In this document: positions 19,754-31,092 of the stretch, in pieces
Layout: the number at the start of each line of letters is the position of its first letter
Position numbering within the stretch: the first letter of the stretch is position 1
Assembly (NCBI GenBank): GCA_013368375.1
Contig: JAACJP010000009.1
Location: forward strand, 806,001 to 870,000
Origin: Tricholomella constricta
Taxonomy: Eukaryota; Basidiomycota; Agaricomycetes; Agaricales; Lyophyllaceae
DNA length: 64,000 nucleotides
Reading direction: 5' to 3'
Notes under the pieces: model-generated
Database searches by the model: none
Seen by the model: only the letters and a program-made list of their open reading frames with translations
Told to the model about the DNA's origin: nothing
Position numbers and translations under genes: made by a program

Positions 19754-20014
19754 CGGGCGGGGGTGCGACGGAGGTGGTGGGGTAGTCGTTAGGTGAGGGT
19801 GGGCCGGCTGGGGCGATGACGATGACGCTGACAACGAAAGCGAAGCGCGATTGCGCGAATTGCCTCAGAAATAGGTGTTGGGGGTCCTGAGCGATGTGTT
19901 GGTGGGGTGGAAGGGCGGGCGAGGGCGTGGTGGATGTGGTGGGGTGGTCATTAAATGGGGGTCGGCTAGCTGGGACGGTGACGACGACCCCGACGACGAA
20001 CACGATTCGCGTTT
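19754..20014 (-). repeat. inverted partial copy of the 162-bp tandem repeat
   Basis: The reverse complement of this segment matches 6336-6596 over about 260 bp with only a few differences. The match stops sharply at both ends: AAACGCGAATCG on one side, just at the centre of a palindrome, and CACCCCCRCCCG on the other. The pair brackets the whole Helitron island in opposite orientation, roughly 13 kb apart. Confidence 0.85.
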
Positions 20015-20344
20015 GTGGTCAGTGTCTAAAATCGTAGTAATATGGTCATACTACGCACCTTGAGTCCTGGAGGACATAATGTGCTCACAACCCTACAGCC
20101 CTACCCCATGAGTTCCTGCGATGATGCGTCGCCTGAACGTGTCTATCGATGTTCGTTACGCGTCCCGATCGCGCCCTTTGCATTGATTTCGAATTCTGAG
20201 GGATAGAGCTAGTCTCCGGTAGCCGACCTTATAACCGATGACAGTCGATCTGTTTTATAGAGCATAGTCGGTCATGCGTGCGGCGCTGGGGATGCGCACA
20301 TACCCAGTGCCTGTATCGACATCATTCCCTCTCCCGCTCCCCTG

Positions 20345-20566
20345 CGGAGGATTCGGAAGTTCGGAGGCCTCGGAGGATTTGGAGGATTAGACGAAGCAAT
20401 ATGGCAGCGTAACATTGAAAAATACGCAGAATATACAAGTTTGGGTTCTTGATGAACAGGAATGGGATTCAGATGGTTCGAGAAATTCGGGGGATTCGGA
20501 GGGTTCGAGGGATTTAAATTCGACGCCCTCGCGAAGCAATATCGCAGCGTAACATCGAAAAATAGA
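20345..20566. repeat. imperfect 140-bp tandem duplication
   Basis: GAAGCAATATSGCAGCGTAA at 20393 recurs at 20533, with flanking similarity including ACATYGAAAAATA and GGAKTCGGAGG-like G-rich triplet runs. Two units of about 140 bp are visible, diverged by roughly a fifth. It lies between the inverted repeat copy and the 3' end of TERT. No gene is supported in 20015-20779. Confidence 0.7.
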
Positions 20567-20779
20567 CAGTGTACCGGAACTATGCATGATGTCACATGTG
20601 TACTCTACGGCGCACAGGTTGTCGTCCATCTATGGACCATAGTCCACGGACCGGTCATGTGAAAAACACGTGCGTGGACCACTCGGAAAACTTTAGTCGG
20701 TTTTTGCGGTCAGGAGATCAGGACCCACTACTAAAGTAGCGGGAATTACATGGTCACTTATATGGAATACAGGTGGGCA

Positions 20780-23700
20780 TCAGAAGGATATCTCGCTCAG
20801 CCCCGCCTGTCCTTCTTTGATCAGATGGGAAAATTGCTTTCTGTAACGTTTACTACGCGGTCGAGAGAGTTCAAAGCTTAGAGATTGAAGGAGAGACGTA
20901 TACCGACTTGGCTTTTTCTTCAGCATCGTGTAAAAGGCATGATTTCCCAGCCTGCATTGACGCCCAATTAGCATAAATATCGTACACACCGCAGCCTTGT
21001 ATAATTACCATTTTACGACGAGCTTCTGGATCCCAGAAGGGCGATCCAGAGTGTTCATTCGCGTCATGCGGACGATCCTGTTCCGGAGGGTTGAATAGGA
21101 ATTGTTGATCATCTTCTGAACTGTGTCTATCATGGGAGACGGTATGAGCAGAATCAATGATCGGACGTTGACCCCGAACGCACTGTAAATAAAGGGAGAA
21201 TCCCTACGGGACTTGGAATTCCAGTCGCAAAGGTATCCATGCATCTTCATAGCACAGAGCAGAAAATTTTGATAGACGTTCAGATAGATCACGTCGTCCG
21301 TGTTCAGTGCAGAGTCTGAGTAAATTGGACGACTTTTCGTCCTCGAAAGCCTAAGCGAAAGGAGTCGTTCACTTTACAGACATGGCAGAACAAGGAGCTT
21401 ACCAAAGCATTTTGTGACTGAAGATGATCCCGGGATGTCGCCCTCGATCAACCGTCAGGGTATTACGCAAAGCTGGAGTTCTCCGTCAACGCTCGCAGAA
21501 TGGCAAAATTGAGGGGTAATGGGGGAAACTCACATGTCCCATGATATCTTGAATAATCGACGGTCACGGATAGATCTTTCATGTCGATCATATGGCCACA
21601 CCACGGAAAACCTATCAATTGTCAGTCCGGGTCGAAGAAGAGCTTGACACTTGAAGGTCACTTACTTCGCTGTTTTGGCCCAGTAACATTGGAGACCTGG
21701 ACGCCGTAATCAAAATTTGTCAGGGTCTTCTCCTTCGAAATGAAACATCCATAATCAGGATGGCCTTAGCATTGTTGATATCAGCCAGGGCGGCGACGCG
21801 TTGAGGGCGATTCTATCAACGTACCCTTATTCATCACTTCAAGGAACTCGAAAGCTTTGGTTCGGCTCATGGTGACGAACAGATAGTCATCGACCAGCCT
21901 CAGCAACACCTGTAAGTGTTCATCCAGATGTATGCATGACGGGCAGTCATCAGAACGTACACTTCCTAGGTCATCGCTAAAGCTCGTGAAACGCTTCTTC
22001 TCGAGATCACCGTAAAAAAAGGCGCATAGTAAGGCTGAGAGAATAGATCCTTGTGGAATGCCGACTGTCTGGCGGTAATAATGGGATCCGATCTGGGAGA
22101 CTGCCGTTTAGGTTCTCTGATGATTCTTAGCAAAAGCAGTACTTACTTTCACAATGTTCTCCGTAATGTGTTCTTCAAGGAGTGACAAGATCTCTCGTTT
22201 TTGTGAATATGGATATACGACCTGAATGAGGGCTGCATAAGGCCCAGGACAAAGGAAGGGGCCCTGTTTCGTGTACAAACCTGATCCACGAAGATGGTGT
22301 GTCTCAAGGCGCCCGCTAGTTCGGCTGCGTACGCCAGAAAATGTGGATGTTCGTCTAGGACCATCAGTGTTTGAGTAAAAGAAAACCACATCGGCGAAAG
22401 TACGAACCACCTGGAACCGCTTTCTTTATAAATTGACGTTTTATGCGTCCCGTCACTGCCTGCACTTGACCATAGCGCTGAGTCATGTAGAGATCCTGGG
22501 CGGTGCGCTGTTAGCTTGGCAGATCTCGTAAAACTGCGACTTGAGATGTACTACCTCGGATATCAATTCACGTAGAATATCGAGCAATTTTGTTTGTTCA
22601 ATGGTGTCGAAACAGGCCTGCACATCGACCTTGACGAAATAGAGAGGTGGACTTTGACAAAGCCTCAACATCAAACTATATAGAATCAAGAGTAAACCTA
22701 CAGTTTTCCATTAGATTGACGTGGCAAGCGAGACTTGAAATCCTTTAGCTTTGAGTAGACGTTGTCTGAGCTAAACACTGAGGCGCCCAACCGATGAGGG
22801 TACCTTTGCTATTGAAGCACGTAAAAGGGACGAAATGGTTCTGGTGAAGTAGCGAAATACCTTCTCGTAAGATAATATGTGGAAAGCAGCTTGCAGGATC
22901 TGATTGATGGACTGCTCCGAAGTATGGCCAAGCTGGAAAAAGGATCAGAACACAAGGAACAAGAACATGGGATGCTCGAGGACAGACTGTTTGTATCGGC
23001 TTCCGACGTCGGAGGTTGACTATTGGCCGAACACCGGTCTCTTTTGGTAGCAGCCGAACGAACGAGAAACCCAGCCTCCGTTGACGCAAGACCTCGTTTG
23101 CTTCTTCCTGGAGGTACTATCAGTCCAGCTTCTTTGTTGATGTTTCAGGCATACCTCAGTCATCTTCATGAACGTGCTGGTGGCTAGACGCTCGATCAAT
23201 GGTGCGCACATTGCTTTCCAGTCGTCATGGCGGAAATAGAGCACTCGGTTTCGAAACGCCGAGGTCTCAGTTATGTAGAAATTGGTCTGCAAAGGCGATG
23301 CGTCCGTCACCGAACTTGGCATAGCATCTGTGCGAGAACATACCTTCAACAAGGACGACACGAAAGAGTCAAAGTACCAAAATATAAATTCCTCTAGAAG
23401 TTCTCTACGTTTCAGTGCGTCTGAAACCGATACTCTCGATTGTTGGCGAGCAGGGATGCCAGGAGGCATGAGCCATTCACAGGCAGAGGTGCTAAACCCT
23501 TGGATAATGTGATGCAAAGTCAAGGTTTCAAAGCGTCGACATTGTATAAACTCTTTAACATCTGGCGGCAGGTCGAATCAGGCCATTAATCTAGGTTTTT
23601 GCAAACGATGTACGCACATCGGAGGATCACCTGAAAGTTAGCCTCACTGCCCCAAAAAGCCTTTGGTATAACGGCCTTGGTCACCAAAGCGACATAGCGG

Positions 23701-25607
23701 TAAACCTGTAAGACAGGTCAGACGCGTCCTCTGCTACTGCGTAAAGTGAAATGACCTCAACATTGGGACAAGCAAAATCGGCGAAGCGGGGTTTCGACTT
23801 CGCATGTCGTTCCGCTTGCGTTAAACCGACTGGCAATATCGGATTGCCAGAAGAGTCGAAGGAGGTATTGCTCCCGCCTAATGGTGCCTGGCTCAATAGT
23901 AAAGACTGCTCTGAAATGCATTCCTGCAAAATACCTCGGTCACCTACCAACGACATACCGAAAGGAAGGAAAACCTACCAGGATAATGCTAGAGTCGAGG
24001 CGTGTTCCATCTGTACTTTGTAACTAGAAAAATACACGTATCAGCCCTTGCACGGCTTGAGTATATATATACGGGGCTACTTTTGAAGGGCAAACTTTGT
24101 CTCTCAAGAGTTTGTATCGACACTTGATATGTCTCCATAACATGGTTTCCAGAAGGGGAAGAATTTCTTTGAGGCGCTTTGGAGTTTTACAAGACCCCTT
24201 AGCCTGATTTACTCAGCACTGTGAGGATTTGGAGATAAACAATAAGGCAACCTTGATTTCAGCTTCCCTGTCCGTATAATCCGGGAAGCCAAACGTGCGC
24301 TTCTTGGAATTGGCTTCCAAGAATGGGGCCGTAAGGCCGTACTGCCTGGGAAAGATGTATTTCGAGATATGGCGGTCGTGATTCTGTCTCTCTTTAGGTT
24401 TGGGGTCGCCTTGGCCTGGTTCGACCTTGAGTGGACGTTCGTAGGACGGGTATATTCGATTCAAAATATCTGAGGCATTATAAGTATGTGTCGGAGCTAT
24501 TCGATATAAATAACAAACGCTTATCAGAAAGTCCAACGACGATTTGATTCGTGTGTGGCAACAGTTTTGGTCTCGAGTAGAACAGCCTGGCGCGGACGAG
24601 TGGTATGTCTGCAGGTGAGCGACTTCTGAGAGTACGTGAGTTATGGATGAGAGGAAAATGATGACCTTACGTGACGCAAGCATTATGTTGCGAGAGTTCC
24701 GGTGTACGAGAGGATAAGCAAGGCTTGTGGCGCGTTGTGGGGCGTTCTTCGCGTTTGTCATCACCGACTGGAAAGGATCTCTTCTGACCAATAGCTCCAG
24801 TCCTCGACAATGTACTTGATGGTGTACTTTTCACGGGTTCTGTCATGTTTTTAAACTTTGGCACTGAGTAGATGATGGGGTCGCCGGTCATTTGACAAAG
24901 ACATCCGTTGGGAAGGGATACAAAGATACTTGTTTCGCTAAGAAGATGTAGCATGGTGTCCACCCCGATGCTAATGGTACAGTAGAGTCAGCGTGCGATC
25001 GCGAAGATGCCAAATTGGGCTGACCGCTGAAGGAGTCCGTCCCACGCCGATGACTGGAGAGCGGTCACCATGGTATTTACAGAATAATTTGTGATGCCAA
25101 CGCGCGTCATTCCTTGCTTTCCTCGATCTCCATCTCTGAAAGCCTGTAAAATTTGATAAGTGTTCGAACTGAGGAGAAAGTTGTCAGCCCTGCTCACTCG
25201 TCGATATCCTGCGGTGATGATGTTTTGGGGATTTTTGCTTCCTCTAAAGATCCTTTCCTGGGCCCTGTCGAGCACCTGAAACAAGATGTTAGAGCTTAAA
25301 ATTTACCTGCAACAGTTATCGTTACCTCTCGCATATCTGCCATGGCAGAGAACATTTTGAAAGAGGCTCTAGGAAGTTCGCTTGTGTCCAAGTTGATAGC
25401 GACGTAGGATGTATTCACAAGGACGTCATAGGAAGGAGGATCGGTGCTTTTAGGTGCGAGCCCAGCCGCCTGGGATGGGATTGAACTGTGCGTCTGAGGG
25501 AGTGGTTCTGATATTTCGGACAGGTATGTTCTTAAATCCTTTACAACAGTAAAGTAATTTTGAAGCATATCAAGAGTGATTGAAGGTTTGAGTGTAGTAT
25601 CACTCAT
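20780..25607 (-). CDS. TERT: telomerase reverse transcriptase (TERT)
   Basis: Joining 26 exons at GT-AG sites gives exactly 1,162 codons (1,161 residues). First and last exons are 25607-25326 and 20951-20780. N-terminal TEN/GQ region: ALQSSAWDGLLQRIGVD, then VSLPNGCLCQMTGDPIIY. RNA-binding domain: ARLFYSRPKLLPHTN, ILNRIYPSY, YIFPRQYGL and VIPKAFWGSEANF. Reverse transcriptase motifs: FSFVRLLPKETGVRPIVNLR (1/2), FVKVDVQACFDTI (A), TVGIPQGSILSALLCAFFYG (B'), LLRLVDDYLFVTM (C, with the DD pair), ISKEKTLTNFDYGVQVSN (D) and FPWCGHMID (E). The C-terminal extension ends KEGQAGLSEISF. The catalytic Asp residues, first in VDVQACFD and then the DD pair, are intact. The enzyme extends chromosome ends using telomerase RNA. 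Introns are 46-70 nt. The first exon lies head to head with the PBP2-like gene. Confidence 0.95.
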
Positions 25608-25886
25608 GATGCATGATAGACCAAGAACAGTACGTCAAAAAAACCCGTTGCAGTAGACAATCGAGAGAGGAGGAAGCAGGTTGTCACGAACGCGTGACGC
25701 GGTCATGTTAATTGTGACCAATGTGATTCCATTTTACTTTTGCATTAAATAATATCTGGGTCTGTAATATAAGTTTCGGCTTGAGCTGCCCGAAGTCTTC
25801 GAAATCTCACCTGCTTAAGCAATTGCACAAACCAACGTTTATAAAAGCTTTGACTGACTCCTGAAACCACCCTTTCCGTTAACGAG
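25608..25886. promoter_or_regulatory. shared divergent promoter region, TERT and PBP2-like gene
   Basis: Only 279 bp separate the two opposing start codons, so both promoters must share this space. AT-rich sequence lies near the middle. No specific factor site is claimed. Confidence 0.5.
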
Positions 25887-27278
25887 ATGCCTCTACGGAT
25901 TGGATACGGTAGGAGTCTCAAGTTTACATACTGTCTGTCGCCATCTGAAGCAATGGCAATAGTTCGGGAGCATTTCTCGTCACCTTTGCTCCATTTCGCT
26001 GCTGTCGATGAAGGAAAGACGTTCACTTTAGTTGAGTGTCCAAGTGCGTAGGAAACCTGCATCAAGATTACCCTTCACCCATTTACGAACTCTACAGGTG
26101 GGACCGGGCAGCTCATCTCCAGGTTAACAAACGACGAGATCGATGTTGCGATGTAAGTCCTGTCGAATCTCCAATCGCGTTTTTGAGCTACAATTGACCG
26201 GACGTACTCGATTGCGTAGTGCTCTTACTGACGCACTGATATCTGGAATAGCCAACGGGTCGAAGGCGTATAAACTAGTCGGAAGCTTCGTGTCGACGCC
26301 TCTCAACTGGTGTGCCGCATGCATGCTCTTCACGACGAATCGGTTTTCATAGGAATCGAATCATGTCCAGGGCTGTGATTTCGGGAAAGGACGCTAAATT
26401 CCAAGCCATATCTGATCTCGAGGGAACAACAATCGGAATTTCTCGTCCTGGCAGGCAAGATAGATAGTATCATAGTCCGCCATTCCGTGATCACAACCTA
26501 CGCAATTCACAGCGGTAGCCAAACGATGTCGTACGTCATGGCTCTTCAGCAAGGATGGTCAACCGAAAACTTGAAATTTAGAGGTGAGAATATACTATTA
26601 GCTATCGTTAGAAACTGATCAAACCCGTAAACTCGAGTGAACAACGATATCCGTGGACTCATCAATTCTGTCAACGATGGATCGACAAGCGCCTTTATGT
26701 GGGAATGGTTCACCACGAAACCATTCGTTGATGCAGGAGAGGTCAAGTTCGTGAGTACTAGGATTAAAGATCACGATATCTCGACCTTATCGCTGTGAGC
26801 GTGATTAGATCGGTTCTGTACCAACCCCCTGGCCATCTTGGCTCATTGCTGCCCATCCCACTCGCGCACAAGCGGAAGAGGTTCGCGGCTTTCTGCAAGG
26901 CCTGACGAAATATATTCGTGTATTCGACTCGCCAGACAGTCGGGAAACCGCGAATGTGAAGTTTATCGAAACGAACTTCGGCTATCTTGCGGAGGATATT
27001 AAGGTATCAAGCCTTTCTATCTAAATCTTGAAGACATATAATGTTGGCTATCTTAGGCATGGCTCAAAACTGTTGCTTATCCGGAGCAGTGCCTCGAGAT
27101 TCCTCGAAAGGTCGTGACAGATACACTCAGGTAGGCGGATCATCCACTCAACATCCTCGAGAAACCTCACGGCTAAATTTCCACCAGTGTCCTCGAGAAA
27201 GCCGGAGTGGTCAAGGCTCCCGAAGGAGGGTTCGTCGTCGAAGACTTCGTCGAAACCAAGGTCGCGAAGCTCGCCTAG
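25887..27278 (+). CDS. periplasmic-binding-protein-like type 2 (Ca3427/NMT1-like) protein
   Basis: Ten exons sum to exactly 292 codons (291 residues): 25887-25908, 25963-26043, 26098-26152, 26220-26309, 26371-26454, 26513-26583, 26638-26750, 26809-27003, 27057-27130, 27188-27278. The protein starts MPLRIGYVREHFSSPLLHFA and continues with ECPSGTGQLISRL, DVAIALTDALISGIANGSK, the DLEGTTIGISRPGSGSQTM binding-loop region and WEWFTTKPFVDAGE. This is the type 2 periplasmic-binding fold of small cytosolic fungal proteins related to Candida Ca3427 and to thiamine-pathway NMT1. The ligand is unknown. No signal peptide is present. The intron at 26455-26512 has a GC donor (AG then GCAAGA) needed to join RPGS to GSQTM. 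Confidence 0.85.
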
Positions 27279-27426
27279 AGATCACCGATATATCCTTATG
27301 TGTATATGTAACTCCAATGTCCCGCAATTTCACAGAGAGGGTGGATGTACTGAAAGCTAGTTTGATACATTGAATGGTGGAAAGCAATATGAAAACAGCA
27401 GAAAACAGCAGGCGAGTAACTCGTTC

Positions 27427-28418
27427 TCATGCTGCCGGGGTTGGCATTGCAGTTGCCTTCTTGTCTGCACGATTCAAGAAACCTGGCGCCGAGGATAAGA
27501 GTCGGAAATTTCAACAGTGCAACAGAGCACGGACCTTTGAGTTTCTGATTGTGGACTCGCTCACGCTCGTTGTCCATCACGCGAAGTCTCGCAAGCTCGG
27601 CATCGACGATAGCCCCATCTACGGTGATGAGATCTGAGTGGATCGACAGTGTTGAGACCTATGGTACGGACCTGACGGGTTCTTTTCTTTTACATCTTCG
27701 AGGACCTTCACAGCTTTCTCATAAAATCCCATCTCTCCCAGGGCCTTTCCTTTTCGAAACTTTGCCTTGTAGTTATTCTCGTTCTTCGCAAGGGCCTAAA
27801 GGACGCGTAAATCAAAGTTGTGAGTAAAACAGATGCGGAACGCGTGATTCGCTAACTCGCCTTGTCAGCCGTGTCCACGGCTCGTTTCCAGTTCTCATTC
27901 TTCATATGGCAAGCAGACATGTTGGCATATATCTTCTCTATGAGTTCGTCCACCTGAATGGATACTTGGCTTCGGATCAGATCATAACATGACTATTCTT
28001 TTGACCCGTACTTCTGTTTTCTCTTTCACCTCTTTTCCGTCCTTATCCTTGGGTGGGGCCGCTGAGCCTATACCGATACTTTCTAGTGCGTTCCTGTAGA
28101 GACAACGAGAAGTCAATGTCATCTTACGCAAAAGTGTCATCCTACTGACTTGTCCAATCCCAGTAAGTACATCAACGCCTAAATCAATCTTGAAGTGAGA
28201 GGCGCAATCCATGTTGAATCAGAGAAATCTACCTCATGGTATGAAAACAGGGCTTTGAAAGGTGATCAGATGAACTGATTTCATGCTAAGAGGTGGCCGA
28301 ACTTACCACCCTTTACGTTTCCCTGCTTGAACGCCTGATCTCCTGTGTCCTTCTTCTGCCTTGCGGTTGCAAGCTTCATCGAAGTTGCAGACTGGAGCTC
28401 TGGAGACTGGTCTGACAT
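27427..28418 (-). CDS. TPR-domain co-chaperone-like protein
   Basis: Eight exons sum to 200 codons (199 residues): 28418-28307, 28252-28233, 28178-28150, 28093-28012, 27953-27861, 27795-27672, 27618-27535, 27482-27427. TPR helices are evident: KKDTGDQAFKQGNVKGALFS, YHEALMYLLGLDKN, KIYANMSACHMKNENWKRAV, ADKALAKNENNYKAKFRKGK and ALGEMGFYEKAVKVLEDV. This is a three-TPR array like those that bind Hsp70/Hsp90 C-termini in immunophilin-type co-chaperones. The linker SAAPPKDKDGKEVKEKTEV is characteristic of the fungal family. The tail (LNRADKKATAMPTPAA) is short, and there is no isomerase domain. The intron at 27796-27860 uses a GC donor (AAG then GCGAGT). Confidence 0.82.
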
Positions 28419-28607
28419 GTTAGCAGTGAGGATGAGGGGTATAAAGAGAGCCGCTGGCAAGATTCAAATTGCAGTAATGTGTGGCGCCTTGTGGACAAGG
28501 GCCTAATATATCGCGTTCAAGGCTGTGCTATCTATTTGTCCTTGCTTACCAAAGGCTTTACGTCCGAATTCCCAAGTTGTTCCGAGGTCTGTTCTGCATC
28601 ACAACTA

Positions 28608-28939
28608 ATGTCGCTCTTGGCCAACATTCTCGGGTTCTCCGCCTTCGGACTGGCAGCGAGGGTCGGCCAGCTTGGTATTCAGAAGAGAAATCTCCTTGAC
28701 AGTGCGTAGGACGACTGCTCGACACGATATCAAACTAAGGTCGCTTCGATTCATTTGCAGACCCCGGAGGCCACCTATCAGCCATGGGCGTCTTTGGATA
28801 TGCTGGATACTGGGCGTATCACTGGGACCAGCGGGCGTCGGTTCTGTTAGCGGAAAGGCGGCAAGAGATAGTAGAGCGCCGACAAAAAGAAATTGCGCAT
28901 GCAGAAGCGTCGGGGGCAGCAGCGTTGGAGTTGGAGTAA
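28608..28939 (+). CDS. small mitochondrial membrane protein, possibly a complex I accessory subunit
   Basis: Two exons (28608-28701, 28761-28939) give 90 residues. The N-terminus LLANILGFSAFGLAARVGQL and the segment MGVFGYAGYWAYHWDQR are membrane-prone, and the C-terminus is a charged helix (AERRQEIVERRQKEIAHAEA). The layout QLGIQKRNLLDNPGGHL followed by GYWAYH resembles the small NUXM-type accessory subunits of fungal NADH dehydrogenase. This assignment is from memory and tentative. It lies head to head with the TPR gene over 189 bp. Confidence 0.6.
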
Positions 28940-31092
28940 TTTGGGCATGGCTGACCTCTAGTTCAACGCATTGCGGGAAATATAGTGCGTCGTCCCTTTA
29001 GTACCATGTGCGAATGACTGACTGACTTCGCATGTTGTTCAGAAAGGGCTGTTGTATCATTCCAAAAAACATCACATTGAAACTTCCACCACTGGTCTAC
29101 TATCACTTGCGCGCAATGTTCCGGAGTAGCTGGGACGGTCAGTATCACCTTCTCAATCTAGTAACTAACGTACGTTGGAATCCGTGGGTATTATCGGCCA
29201 ATTCATTACTCTAGCCGACTTCGCTCAGATGGGTTATATCCATAAACCAGCGTTAGGCATATGCTACGCGATGCGTGGTCGCACGAAAATGATGACGTGA
29301 CCTCCAAGGCACGCCAATCTTTCTGCATCTTCAAATTTAGGACGTATCCTTCTTGTCTTGCAGCCGTCCAGTATAAATCTCAATTGGCCTACTCTCCCGT
29401 ACGCACCAACTTTTTCCAAATCACGACACATGACAATCACAATCACGATCCTAAATGGCGTATCTGCCACCTCGCAGCAACGAGCTTTACAGATGGAAAC
29501 GAAAGTTAACCTTCCATGATCAGGCTAACCGATCGTTGGTTCCCTTCTCCATTCCAGTCCTACTGACATTGATTGCATGCCCGTCCTCTCGTCACCCGGA
29601 TCCCCACCGTGTGAAAAACATCCGGTTTACAAACCATATCAGCCTCGAGGCAGCTTGAAGAGACATGCAAATATGTAGATATGTCGGCACGTATCTCCAC
29701 CGATTGTCATCAAAAAAATCGGAATTGACACCCCCTTGGCCTTGCTTCTTGAATTCTGTTTGAACGTTTGTCCAGAGTCAAGTTTACAAGATCCATATTC
29801 GCTTTCTTTTGCACGAGAAAGTACACACAAGTACAGACTGAAATTGCTTTAACGAAGATAACTATAATGGTTATGGTTACCGTCAGTCAACCTGCCAATC
29901 GAAGTCGGTAGAAAGGAAAAATGGACAGACGAGTGACGGGAAGCAGTAAAGTGAGAAGCAATGGTCTAGCCGCAGGCAGGCATGCGAAAAAAAAGGGAAA
30001 GTAAGTGTATGTGACAAGAAAAGTATGGAGCAGAGAGCGAGTGCCTAGAGAACGACCAGCCGAGGTCTATAAAGAGGGCACATGGATGGATGGATCCGGG
30101 TCCAGAAATGAGTGAATTGAATGTATGGACAATGGACTGGGCCAGAGGATATGACGAGGTGGGGGGGGGGGGGTAACTTCCATGATGGGGGAATGCGGTG
30201 TGGCATGACTGTGTCAGAGCGCCGAGGGTAACATTGAGAAGATGCTGGTGAAAGATGACGAGCATATTGGATGGAAGGTTGTTCCAGCAAACAGATTCCG
30301 GGAGTGAGAGGGGGAATGGTTGGATAAGTGAATGAAAGTGAGTGATGAGGGCGAATGAGTGTGTGCGAGCCTTTCGTATCAGTAGAATGAGGTCAACGGC
30401 ATATCAATACCGAAATTGGGGAGGTGGTGGAGGTCCAAGAGGCAAAGTGTGAATAGATGCGAACATGCGAAACCATGGGAAAGGGAGGGAGCCGGCGGTG
30501 GTGATAAAGCACGAAGAAGAAATGGATGATGAAGACTAATATGCGAGCGTCAATGAATGTGAGAACCTCTGCGAAGAGGTTATTGGAGTTGAGGATAAAG
30601 AGAGTGTGAGATGAGCCGTGGATGATAAAAGTACAGAGAAAACAAAACGGCAAGGCGGAAGATGGAATGAGAGTGTGATGCGACGACGGGAGGGAACGAG
30701 AGTGTCGTGCATTGTTGGGTCGAAAACAAGGAGTGAGAGCAGCAAAGCATGCACAGCGCAGAACCTTGGGAGCAGGAGGGACGAGGACCGAGCTCGCTGG
30801 GTCCATCTGTTGTATAAGAGAAAAGACCGCAGGTTATCAGCTGAGTAAGCAGGCCTTTGTCGACCTGCCTGTCGTGAAGGGCGGATATTTGAAATTGCAA
30901 GACCATGTGGGGGTCGGGATGGAAGTGCGGGGGAGGGAGTAGTAGAAGCGTGCGCCAGAGTGTGCAATCCAGGTGACGAGATGTCGATGATGTTACAGCA
31001 AAAAGAAAATATACAATATCGAGGTTTCCTTCCTCGTTCATTCCTCCAAATTCCTCCTTGGATGAATGTTATTGCGTTCCACGAAAAAGCGC
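28940..31092. other. 2.1-kb intergenic region, no gene seen
   Basis: From about 29,940 to 30,960 the plus strand is strongly purine-rich (GAGAGA, GAATGAGTG, GGGAGGGA), so all minus frames stay open as Ser/Leu/Pro-rich polypeptides without motifs. This is probably composition. Part may be the 3' UTR of the minus-strand gene ending at 31,093. The 28,940-29,900 part is AT-rich and featureless. Confidence 0.5.
30161..30173 (+). repeat. homopolymer run of 13 G
   Basis: A continuous G tract directly after GACGAGGT, within a purine-rich intergenic region. Its exact length is prone to sequencing error. Confidence 0.9.

Larger units (their letters stand above)
6679..20014 (-). mobile_element. Helitron-derived island (one large and one truncated Rep/helicase element)
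   Basis: Both Rep-type reading frames and the accessory gene point to the minus strand, so the 5' side of the element or elements lies towards 20 kb and the 3' side towards 6.7 kb. The contents are, from right to left: an inverted repeat copy, the Rep/helicase, a GC-rich minisatellite, captured host gene fragments, an accessory gene, a truncated Rep and a hairpin-bearing repeat. Helitrons make no target-site duplication, so ends must be read from TC at the 5' end and a hairpin plus CTRR at the 3' end. Only the 3' candidates could be seen; no convincing 5' TC end was located. The limits given are therefore approximate, and more than one insertion may be nested. Confidence 0.6.

Noticed and set aside
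25745..26333. Minus-strand frames suggesting a gene upstream of TERT
   Set aside because: They are shadows of the plus-strand PBP2-like gene, whose ten exons join in phase and give a recognisable protein.
28940..29660. tRNA or small RNA genes in the long intergenic regions
   Set aside because: No GTTCRA T-loop with a matching acceptor stem and no box C/D or H/ACA pattern was found by eye; tRNAscan-SE or Infernal would be needed to exclude them.
30393..31041. Minus-strand frames of about 140-150 codons
   Set aside because: Pyrimidine-rich strand keeps several frames open together; no motif, splice pattern or conserved block.
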